Notes under the pieces: generated by a model
The model's database searches: none
What the model was told of the DNA's origin: nothing
What the model saw: the letters and a program-made list of their open reading frames with translations, nothing else
Program-made: the position numbers and the translations under genes
From: Corythucha ciliata
Lineage: Eukaryota; Arthropoda; Insecta; Hemiptera; Tingidae
Assembly (NCBI GenBank): GCA_038030265.1
Contig: CM075942.1
Coordinates: forward strand, 50,620,751-50,684,750
DNA length: 64,000 bases
Direction of reading: 5' to 3'
In this document: piece after piece, positions 54,691 through 64,000 of the stretch
Position numbering within the stretch: the stretch's first letter is position 1
How the letters are laid out: each line of letters begins with the position of its first letter

Positions 54691-55856
54691 CTTAGCGGGG
54701 CTAAATGACGAAATGTTAGGGCCAAACAAATCAGTTTTTTGTGTGTATTTTTATATTTATTTAGTTTTTATAATATTAATACGCTTGACAAATACACATG
54801 CAAGCATCCGAGCCTTGAAAATGTATCGCAACTCATTATTTTTATCACGTGCAACGCAATATTTCCTCTGTTCATTGCTACCCCCAACCCCGAAATTACA
54901 AAAATTTGACCAATTGCCTTTGCGCCTAAAAGAAAGTAGATTGAACATTTCATACAATATTCGCAACTTGAAGCTTACATCGGAAAGCAAACCTCTTGTT
55001 TTTTAACAGTTTTACGAATGGGCTCAGCTCCAATGTATGAAAACCCTCACGTGGGCAGCGCGTGTTCTTCTAAAACAGAATGTTAAAAAAATTCCTCTCG
55101 TATAATACTCCTTCTAACAATATTTACTTATCCTCAACGAGAACCCTACCCCTTCCCTTAACCTCAGGAGAAAACTAAACGTCGACTTTCTAAAAATGTT
55201 CCTCGCTCATGATTAAAACGTTTCATGAAGTCACACATTCTCATTTGATAAGAAAATTAAGACGTACAAATGGTATTACAACGTTTTTTTTAAGCAAACA
55301 GGTATGTAGGTAATGAAAGTGAAAACAGGTTGTTGTTGTTTGTTTGTTTGTTTTTTTTTTTTTTTTGTTCCTGAATCGTCACATCATCAACCGGCTGCAA
55401 TTTCTCTCTCTGCGCCCTTGAACTAAACTCGGGAAAGAGCGCGAGAGAAAAAAACAAAAATACGTATACATTTATCGCGAGCGAAAAAGCCGAACTCTCG
55501 ATCTATTTATTACTTTTTGAGACCTCGCCTGTCAATTTTTAAGATTAATATTTTTTATCCAATGATATTGACATCATTCATAAATACAGCAGCGCTCTTG
55601 CCGAGCTAAAGATGAACTGTAACGGTCAAGGGTAACATCTGACCGGTGTCACTTGCTTTGTTTTGTTTATTGTGGCAGTGAGAATCAGAATTAAAATTAT
55701 TGAAGTAAACCCAATTGAAAATTGAAGGATACCCCAGGAGGTCGTTTCAATTAGTCGCCACATGAGCGCTGGAGGGATCGGACAAGGCAACGTAGCCATA
55801 GAAATCCCGCCTATGTGAAACCTATGAGCTATGAGCTCTAAGAAAGCATATTATGT

Positions 55857-55902
55857 GGCATCCACGACTCTACCAATTTTCGTTCGAGAAAACTTGGATG
55901 CC
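55857..55902 (+). repeat. 46-bp hairpin motif, copy 2
   Basis: GGCATCCACG and CTTGGATGCC enclose a loop that shares ACCAATTT and TCGAGAAAA with copy 1 at 12844-12889. Flanks are shared for about 8 bases on each side. Confidence 0.6.
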
Positions 55903-56092
55903 AAACAAAAGGTGTCCGTCCCCTTCGTGGATTAACGGTAAAAACAATTTGGCGGAAAGTATACAATCGAAATCCCTGTCATTTTTGTTTTAAATTGAAA
56001 TGAAATCGAGCTGAATTTCTACCGTCACCAAGAAATCAACCAAAAACTGTAAGTGAGCTACCTAATTGTCCACTTTATTGATACATAGTTGG

Positions 56093-56651
56093 ATTGGAGG
56101 CGAGCAGCGACGCCAGCGGCGTGCCCGTGGCTGGGAGATAAATTAAAGTTAGTAAGATAAATAGTAAGATAATAGTAAGATAGTGATAGCATTAAAATAA
56201 CAAAAGATCTGTGATTTTCGTTGAGGTCGCCCTCCGCTGAAGATCGAGAATAAGTTCACCTTTATTGAGGTGAAGATCTGGACTGCCCCGAAACCCGTGA
56301 GTTCAATGAATTAATGAGTTAAGTGGCATAAATTAATGATCGGTATGAAACTCGACGAACTGACAACACGCACAGTTTCATTAGAAAAGCAAGGGTAACA
56401 CAAATAAATAAGGCCAGCTCAATCAATGACTTAAAAGTAGGTATAGGTACCACTGAACTCATTAATTTATCGAACTCACGGGTTTCGGGGGAACTTATTC
56501 TCGATCTTCAGCGGAGGGCGAACTTAACCTTAAATCACAGATTTTTTATTATTTTAATGCTAACTCGAGGGTTTGTTTACTTTTGATCTTACTAACTTTA
56601 GTTTGTCTCCCTGCCACGGGTAGGGCGCTGGTGTCGCTGCTCGCCTCCAAT
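56093..56651. mobile_element. 559-bp fold-back element
   Basis: Ends ATTGGAGGCGAGCAGCGACG and GTCGCTGCTCGCCTCCAAT. Inner arms pair through CCTCCGCTGAAGATCGAGAA and TTCTCGATCTTCAGCGGAGG, and through AAACCCGTGAGTTC and GAACTCACGGGTTT. The arms are about 200-230 bp. The left arm has an internal AATAGTAAGAT tandem repeat absent from the right arm. No clear target duplication. Confidence 0.85.
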
Positions 56652-59089
56652 GAGGAATGAGGAAGTTTCATGGGCCAGAAATTATTCATAAATCTATTTT
56701 TTAAGATGTATTTACGTTAAACTAGAGCGTAAATCGTGATCCGTTCGTAAAATAACCGAGGAGTTAATAAATTCGCGATTTTTGAAGTTTTAGTTCTTTT
56801 CAAACGCGCCAGCTAGCATGTTTGTGTCACAATGTAAAAAATCACCTTCCGAAAAAAATCACCTGTAATGTTGCTGTCGGAGAGCGGTTTGTTGTGTTTC
56901 TTTGCCTTATTTTCTACTAGAGCTCTCAGATAATAAAATAATGGCAAATTTACAGATGAGCTATAGAGGCATGAAAATGACAGAGAATGCAAGGGATATT
57001 ACGTTGCGGAAAATGTTCGTTTTGGCGGGATTTCAAGTATGCCAACTTTTGTTAATAAACAACAATTTTTCTGAAGGGTTTTAATTTATTATTTATTTAT
57101 TTACATGAAAGGATCGATATTGCCTCATCGAAAAAAAAAATATTTTTGGAAAATGTGAAACTTCCTCATTACCGAGAGCCCATGCCTTTTATTCCCTTAT
57201 CGGCTATGTTTTTATCTAATGTTGGAGGAAAAAAAATGTGCGCTTATGTAACTCAAACATTGTGTTATGCTATCTTCTCTATTTTGTTTCAACGTCATCT
57301 CACTGAAAAACAAGACGATATTATATTTATTTTGTTGAATTTCTTCTTCTTGATCTTTTTGAGGGGGCAATGTTCAGTATTCCACGATTTTGCTATACTC
57401 GCGGTTATATAGGGTAAACGTTCCTCGCTTACGTCTATTTTGTAACAGTAAAATTCTAGTATAATCCTATCAGCAGTTAACCCAAAAACTCAATTGTTTA
57501 TTTATCGATCCACCCTCCCCCCTCCAACTGCCAGAGCTGCCGTTGGACTTTTGAGGTCACATCTTTTCGTGGCCACTGTTTGCATCTGACACACCGCTTT
57601 CGTTCTCGCTAAATTGGAACGATGGAAGCGCTGGTGGAGTATGGTGAGGGGAAGAGGGGACTAAAGAAATTACTAAACACGTCGACGGCCAATTGGCAGT
57701 CTTTCAACGGGTTTCTAAAAGATCCAAATAAACCCGCCGGCGTAGCAGGGCTTCCCAAAACTAATTATCGCCGCTTCCTTGACTGATTCACTTTTGTTTC
57801 TCTATGGCGTGGGTGGGAGGGGGTACAATTAGCGAAATGAGTGGGATTTGTTTCTCTTCGTCCACTCAATTGTGGGTTTCTTGAGATGTTGATAACGGAC
57901 CATTTTTAAACATTCACGCAACGGGTCAACTACTTAATTTATATTTTTGTTTTTTTCAATATTCCACATGAACCCAATGATTTAGGCATTTAAAATTGTT
58001 TGTAAATTTTCACGAATCAAGTTCAAGCATCAAGACAAATTTAAAATGTTCAGGGCGTTCGTCAATATTTTTGAAAGAAAATGGGGCTCCAACCAAGGAA
58101 TTACAATGCAGAAGCGCGTGTAAGTTTTCATTACGGGACCTACACCCAATATCCCATGCTCCTCAAATTCAATTGGCAATGGGGAGGGAGCACGACCTTT
58201 TGTGGAACATAATGCTACACCCGAAGTTCCAAACTGAACGTTTTGGGGCCGCTTTCCGCCGCTGTATAGCGTACTGAGCCTGCGGGGCAAAAACTACGTA
58301 CAATTATGCTGGGCAAGTGAGCATAGTGGCTCGGTGCATGGAATAAACCTCTTCATCTTCCCTTTTCCTCGAATCACACTCAGGTTTTTTTTTTTTTTTT
58401 TGAAAAAGGGAACCCTTTTATAAGGTAAGGGAGGCCTAACGAGATCGATAACAGACGTAGCGTGACTAAGTTTTTCTGACAATTACACGCCCATTTATAT
58501 TAGAATCGCGCTGCAAGTTCCCTTTTTATACAAAAATCAAGCGCAGACCGAAGGGTTTTTGTGTTTTTTTTCAACGCGTATTATAGGCCTTGAGGAATCT
58601 ACGACGAAGCTGTGCCTTTTTCAGGAAAAGATTCGAGGATTTAATACAGAGATGGTTTCCATGTGACACAAAATTTTCCGTTCACGGGAATTCTAAAAAA
58701 AGGCACCCTGATGTTTTGGCTTTCACTACTTTTTTCTTCTCGAAAAGCACGTGCGACGATGATGTTCAATGCTTGAACGGGACAAAGGTGAGGGGGGTAC
58801 GAGTGAAAAGTAATAGGAAATTAAATAAGCGCAGAATACAGGCTCCTCATGGCCTTTTAAACGAAAATAGTAGTGCAAGGTTTTCGAGTTTGTGATGAAA
58901 ACAGCTGTTAAAGAGCTTTTAAAAAAAACTGCAAATTTCGGGATTCTCCCATATTACGAGTTTTTAAAAAGCTGTTGATTCGGTTCGAAACGTGTTCATC
59001 CAACCACAAAAGACGTATGAATGGAATGAGAAAACATCATGCCAGGGTGGAGAGGGGCTGGAATGGGATGTCCATCCCCCTAAATGGTT

Positions 59090-59560
59090 GACACTCAAAG
59101 AAACCAATTTCTTTTACTGACTGATGAAAAAACTGATAGAACTGATAGAAAAAACCACGCAGTCTAACGGATTTGAGACAGTCAAAAATGCAATTCCTTG
59201 GGTTGGGCTCATTCGGAGTCCAAATTTCGAGGATTTGACACCTCATGGTGGATTTCACCATTGAGAGTTAAGTTTGAGTTACGTTAACACAGAATTAAGG
59301 GGGAAAATGCGTCACAATTTATGTAAACAATGTTAGAGTTCGGTAACTCCAACCTAACTCCCGGTCGTGAAATTCACCATTACAGAATCTATAATTTCAC
59401 TGTTTTGGTTAATTCAAGAACTAAATTTTGCGGATCATTTGCACTTTCAGGCCCCAATTTCACGGGTTTTGCTCTCTCAAAAAGCCAATATCGCTAGATT
59501 GTCTCCCCAAAAAGTAAATTTCGTAGAGTTGACTTTGACTCATTCAAAACACCAATTGAT
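59090..59560 (-). repeat. R1 degenerate repeat array (reverse)
   Basis: Units such as GGCCCCAATTTCACGGGTTT and GCTCTCTCAAAAAGCC near 59450-59560, and more diverged ones near 59100-59230, in the orientation of the 15.2-kb array. Confidence 0.55.
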
Positions 59561-60114
59561 TAAAAAAGATTGACGTCACCGTAGGCAGATTCCAAGCAAA
59601 ACAAACAATTTTATTTCAATGATTACTATACAGTTCTTAATAATGACGAGCTGAGATTTGTTTAGAAACAGAGTGATGTGGGGTCTCCTCTTTTTTCAGT
59701 CAATTTCTCTGGTGTTGGTCCATTGCCCTCTTTGAAAGTCCAAATTTTTTCATAGACGTCATAAATACAAAGTAACGGTGCCTATAACCCTTGGAGTGAG
59801 CTTCGGTCATGAAACTTGTCATTATCACGCTAAAACGCTAAATTTTTGGATATTTAAGTTCACTGAACTGCAATTTGGGTCAATAAATTCACATTTTACG
59901 TTCTGGTAACCATCAATATACGCGAATTTTGAGCCCGTAAAACTAATTAGACAGCAAAAAGAGCCAGCTTTCTCATTAAACTGGACATTGTCGGATTATT
60001 CTCAAAAACTGACGAACCTGGCAATTTGTTTTAACAGTTCAAGCGAAAAAAACGCCGTGTTCACCCTTTGGAATGAGCTTCGGTCAAGAAACCGGATATT
60101 TTCGTGCTAATTCA

Positions 60115-60560
60115 TGACGTGAGGAAAAATCACGGCCAAAATTGAGAAAAAGCTCTAATTCGAGCATGAAACTATAGAGAAAAAGTGCTAATTCTCGAAT
60201 GAGGAGTGAGGCAAATCACTAATTCGCGGCTAAAATGTCAAAAACTGTCAAAAAATAATCCGCCGCCAAAATTTAGAAAAAACGCTAGTTCTTGTCAAAA
60301 ATTAATACAAAGCACTAATCCGTATCTTTGTTTTCGTACTTGAGGCACAAATTGGGCAGAAACGCCAATTCAAAGCGAAAATTGAGAAAAAGGCTTATTC
60401 GCTCGCTCGCTAATTGAGAAGAAGCACTAATTAGCTGAAGGCTGCCAGCAACACTAATTGCTGGTATAATTGAATAAATGATATTCATTGCTGAAATCGA
60501 GAAAATTATTTATTCAGGGCTTTTTGAGGCAACTTCGCGGTTAAAATTGAGAAAGTTTTT
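60115..60560 (-). repeat. R2 degenerate repeat array (reverse)
   Basis: CCAAAATTGAGAAAAAGC, CTAATTCGCGGCTAAAA and CGAAAATTGAGAAAAAGG units at 30-36 bp. The array ends about 300 bp before the first coding exon of the intact GS gene. Confidence 0.7.
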
Positions 60561-60856
60561 GTGTTCCTCAGTAGCCATCATCTGGAGGAGAATCAGTTAT
60601 TTTATTTTGCTGATCAATTGAAACCAAAAAGCACCTTAATCCATTATTTTTATCACCCTGTGAGCCTCCCTTCAAAGCCCCCCCCCCCCCGGTCAAGGCC
60701 ACGAACACCGACTTTGTCTAAAATTAGATTTTACGGTCGTCTGAATACATACAACTATAGTGCAACGTATTTCAGTAACGTCATTTTTGTCCAAAAAAAC
60801 TCAAAATATTGGTGACTAATATATTTTTTTACAAATTGCTTTGTTCCAGTTTCAGT

Positions 60857-61031
60857 ATGGTGCTCGAGTCGTCGCCCAACGCTCATTTGAACAAACTGGT
60901 GCTGCACAGGTATCTGGCACTGCCTCAGCCAGACAATAAAATTCAGGCGAAATACGTCTGGATCGACGGAACTGGGGAAGGTCTCAGGTGTAAATCACGT
61001 ACCTTGGATTTCGTGCCAAAATCCGTGAGTG
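60857..61031 (+). CDS. GS: Glutamine synthetase, first coding exon of second gene (partial)
   Basis: ATG at 60857, just after acceptor-like TTCCAG (60844-60849) or TTTCAG (60850-60855), so a 5'-UTR exon must lie upstream. Donor AGTG|GTAAGT. It encodes [40 protein letters not shown] and [18 protein letters not shown] in one uninterrupted frame: the GS N-terminal domain through the DGTGE motif. The next exon (expected to encode [17 protein letters not shown] sequence) is not in the remaining 3 kb, so intron 1 exceeds 2.9 kb or the copy is truncated. It is paralogous to and head to head with the copy at 35.6-37.2 kb. Confidence 0.9.
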
Positions 61032-61253
61032 GTAAGTTCGAGTTTAAATCGCGTGAATGCTGCCTCGATCAATTTGAGTTTTCAAAGTCTTCGAACTGTA
61101 TTGTGAAACCGGGCGTTATTTACCATTTAATTTATGAATGAGGGGAGTATTGGGTTGGCCAAGTTGTTTCTAAAGCAGTGGAAAAAATTTGTATCGATTT
61201 GTTCGAGTTTGAACTTTCAACCATTTGCGTTTTTAAATTTTGTTTGTTGCCTC

Positions 61254-62503
61254 CTAGTCCAGTCAATCTAAGCATTAAAAAAAATGCAAAATAAATGCAA
61301 TAAATATGGGATTTTGTTTTTTTGCGGGAATGTGTACGGGAGGGTCCCCAGATCATTGTCTAACAAAGTCCCGAGCTGAACCACCTGCCCCAGAGGGAGG
61401 GGGGTCGTTTAAAGGTACCTTTTCGTGATTTTTCGCCTATATCTAAAAAACGGTGCGTCTTAGACAAAGAATGTAAGCTCCTTAAATTATCTTCAACTTT
61501 TACTCCATGCATTTTTTTAAAAATTCCCAACAGTTTTCGATATACTATACGACCCTGAAATGTGACCTTTTTCAAAAACACAATTTTAACCTCACGTTTT
61601 TTGTCAAACTTTGCATCCTACCTTTTTACCTGTTCAATTTTAGCGTAAATAATAAATTTAGAAGTTGTTGAGAATTGAATTTGCTTTAAGAATATTTGCA
61701 TAAACGCAAAATTATCTTTAAGGGGTCGTCGGCTATGAATTTTGTGGTTTCAAAAGGAAGTCTACAAAAATGATTCACAAATTTTAAGTTTTCATCCTCA
61801 AACAAAGCTGCGGCGCTTAGCCGCCACGTCAACAGTCGCCATTTCGCTATCGCGGCCCTCATCAGCCCTGGTGAGCCGGGTCTCCTCCCAAACTCGATTT
61901 TACCAGGTAAGGTCGAGCGTCAGGGGCGGAAAGATCGTTGAGTGCAAAGTCCACTCAAAGAAAAATACAGCGATTTCGGCCACTGCATCACTTCCACACA
62001 CCGCCATGCCTCCATTTCTCTCAAAACTGTGAAATTCGCCCCAAAACCCATGAGATTGAATTGACGGAAAATATGACTTACGTTAGTCTGATTTAAAACC
62101 AGTCATGAGCGTTTGGCACTTTCGAAAACAGAATTTCGTTATTTTGACTCTTCCAAACGTCAATTTCGTGAATTTTCGTTCATTCAAAACTAAATTTTGT
62201 GGATTCATCTCGTTCAAATCCCAATTTCACTCGTTCAAAAACCCAATTTACAATTGACAACTCCAACTAGGGAAGAATATCCAAGAAAAAGAATCCAAAA
62301 GTTTTCGCCCAAGACGCACTGTTTTTGAGATACAGGCGAAAAACCACAGAAGGGTACCTTTAATCAGCCTCCTCCCCCTGTGGCAGAAGATTCAGCTCGG
62401 GACTTTATTAGACATTGATCAGCGGACCCTCCCCTACATATTCCCGCAAAAAAACAAAATCCCATATTTATTTCCGCTCAAAACCTTAGATTGACTGGAC
62501 TAG
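61254..62503. mobile_element. 1.25-kb element with inverted ends of about 210-230 bp
   Basis: The left end CTAGTCCAGTCAATCTAAG and right end CTTAGATTGACTGGACTAG are exact inverted complements. The pairing continues through CAATAAATATGGGATTTTG/CAAAATCCCATATTTATT, TCTAACAAAGTCCCGAGCTG/CAGCTCGGGACTTTATTAGA and TTTTTCGCC/GGCGAAAAA. The interior carries an R1 stretch. No transposase frame. Confidence 0.85.
62100..62260 (-). repeat. R1 degenerate repeat array (reverse)
   Basis: Units ACAGAATTTCGTTATTTTGA, CAATTTCGTGAATTTTCGTT and CAAATCCCAATTTCACTCG at about 38-40 bp, inside the fold-back element. Confidence 0.6.
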
Positions 62504-63386
62504 AATACTGAATACGATAAATGAAAATCAATAATATTTGAGTATTTAAAAAAGTTAAGGATCCTCAGCCATAGAGTCGCCCTCATCATCTTCCTCGTCG
62601 TCAAACAGGAAGGTATTGGTGCAGTGGCGTGGCTTGTTGGAAATCCCTCCCCCCTGCTAAACTAGCCTTGGCGCCCCTTCATCTTACAATCAGCTCAATC
62701 TTAGGACTGAATAAGGAGAAGATTTTGACGTTTATTGCTGGAAGTCCTCATCAGAAATTTTCATTAGTTGGAGAAAGTTAAAATTAAAATTAGGTTAATT
62801 AAATTATTTTTGAGTTGAAACTTCCATTTTTATTGCACTTTTGTCGCCTAGTCCAACGACAGAGGACTGAGAGAATAGCAGCACTGCGACGTACCCCCAA
62901 TGTTTAGCTGAGCACTGAGTTAATTTTTCTTTTTTAAAATTATGAATGATATAGTTCATAGCTATATCAGTTAAATAGATAAGTATAGATGGGGGAAAAA
63001 TACCCTGAGCTCAGCACCCCCGAGGGCTGTGGGGGCTATTTCTACGCCTCTGTATCGATGCAGTCCCCCTGGGAGTTGCTGCTGACCTTGAAGCAGAATA
63101 CCCCGGCCTTCCTGCAACCACATCTTGATTCGCACCATTCGCACTCACCCCCGTGCAGCGGCAGAATATGGAGTTCAGCGCGTGATCTGGTACAGGGGGT
63201 GTCGTGGTGGTCACAGGAGCCAGTTATCCCCCTTCCCCTCTCTTACATTCACATTCCCTTGATGGAAGACTGTTTCCCAACCAAGTATGCAAGGTCTCTT
63301 TCCAGAGGCGTATATCTCGAAAACTCCGAGGAATGTTAAAAAATGTATGAATAAAAGTTATAGGGAACTCAATATGCTTTCATTCT

Positions 63387-63600
63387 GTACTCGCAAAGAA
63401 TCGTCTTAGACACACCAGTTTTGAGATACAGGCGAAAAACCTCGAAAAGGTGGCTTTGAGCGCTCCCCCTTCATTCGGGGGAGGGCGTTCAGCTCGGGAC
63501 TTTATTAGACATTGATCAGGGGACCCCCTCCTTCACATTCCTGCAAAAAAACAAAATCCCATGTTTATTTCCGCTCCAAAGCTTAGATTGACTGGACTAT
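63387..63600. repeat. Solo third copy of the 1.25-kb element end
   Basis: Closely matches the right end of the element at 62295-62503: GAGATACAGGCGAAAAACC, CAGCTCGGGACTTTATTAGA, CAAAATCCCATGTTTATTTC and CTTAGATTGACTGGACTA. Same orientation as that end; either a solo end or part of a second element. Confidence 0.8.
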
Positions 63601-64000
63601 CCCATGGGAATCAAATAACATTGTCACGCAATAAATATTTAAGCAATTTGCTTGAATAACAGGAAATAAGACATTTTACACGAGAAAAAAAAAAAAAAAA
63701 AAAAAAAGTTAATTTACCGATGGCACTCAATAGAAAGGGATACGGTAATTATTTTAAAATACACGACATGAGACGGGCAGGACAATTCACCCACTTTAAG
63801 CCAAATTGAAGGACATCCTGCTTTGGGAGACTGGCTATAAACTTCCAATGAAATAAATAATTGCTCTTTAACTCTGTGACGTGCTGTTAATAGATACAAA
63901 TTGACTCACTAATGACGGTTTTTTTTATGTCGCTAACTTTAAAACAACTTTCAGAGGAGTTATTATAGTCATTAACGTTGGGAAAATGCAGTGCGCTACC

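Larger units (their letters stand above)
46171..60848. other. Gene-poor repeat-rich region between the two GS loci
   Basis: No host gene recognised. It contains R2 arrays (46310-46980, 53870-54690, 60115-60560), R1 arrays (50310-50400, 52975-53770, 59090-59560), hairpins (49979-50081, 55857-55902), a fold-back element (56093-56651), a triple GGGAATAATGTTATC repeat (50227-50277), poly-T tracts and several G/C runs. The short open frames here have no family resemblance. Confidence 0.55.
61032..64000. other. Intron 1 of the second GS gene (open-ended)
   Basis: No further GS exon is visible before the window ends. It contains a 1.25-kb fold-back element (61254-62503), a third copy of that element's end (63387-63600), a reverse R1 stretch (62100-62260) and a poly-A tract at 63685-63707. 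An open frame at 62989-63339 has no recognisable domain. Confidence 0.5.

Noticed and set aside
62989..63339. 116-codon open frame on the + strand
   Set aside because: No domain resemblance; lies between transposon ends inside GS intron 1. Kept as an unexplained frame but not supported as a gene.

Overview
The window looks like arthropod nuclear DNA, probably insect. It is AT-rich and intron-rich, holds a Dscam-family neuronal adhesion gene with a two-choice Ig7 exon, two glutamine synthetase (GS) loci and a Ty3/Gypsy-type LTR element, and is crowded with fold-back elements. The GS wording ([14 protein letters not shown]) looks hemipteran-like to me, but that is an impression, not a test.

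Layout. 1-32430 (+ strand): the 3' two thirds of a Dscam gene, best matched to Dscam2. I could place 27 coding exons. They run in order through Ig5, Ig6, two alternative Ig7 exons, Ig8, Ig9, FN3-1 to FN3-4, Ig10, FN3-5, FN3-6, the transmembrane segment and the whole cytoplasmic tail to a stop at 32428-32430. Every splice junction is GT-AG and phase-consistent. With one Ig7 exon chosen, the exons sum to an unbroken frame of about 1,450 residues. The signal peptide and Ig1-Ig4 lie upstream of the window. Long introns carry repeats, including a roughly 2 kb palindrome at 28.64-30.66 kb.

35630-37205 (- strand): a complete seven-exon glutamine synthetase gene, convergent with Dscam2. It has an in-frame TAA in the first coding exon and an implausibly short 29-bp first intron, so it is probably a pseudogene or a damaged allele. 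60857-61031 (+ strand): the first coding exon of a second, intact GS gene whose other exons must lie beyond 64000. The two GS loci are head to head, about 23.6 kb apart.

37.2-60.8 kb and the ends: no recognisable host genes. This space holds a 4.16-kb Ty3/Gypsy-type element (42007-46165, - strand) with 130-bp LTRs, a matching 5-bp target duplication and a broken pol; a TIR MITE; a 296-bp tandem duplication; several fold-back elements; and two degenerate short-period repeat families. R1 has a unit of about 38-40 bp and resembles CGAAATTTGGTTTTTGAAAG. R2 has a unit of about 30-36 bp and resembles GCTAAAATTGAGAAAAAGCG. Both recur across the window in both orientations, often side by side. They are the most unusual unexplained structures here.

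Exon coordinates were read by eye from splice signals, phase and family resemblance. Nothing was searched or aligned by computer.
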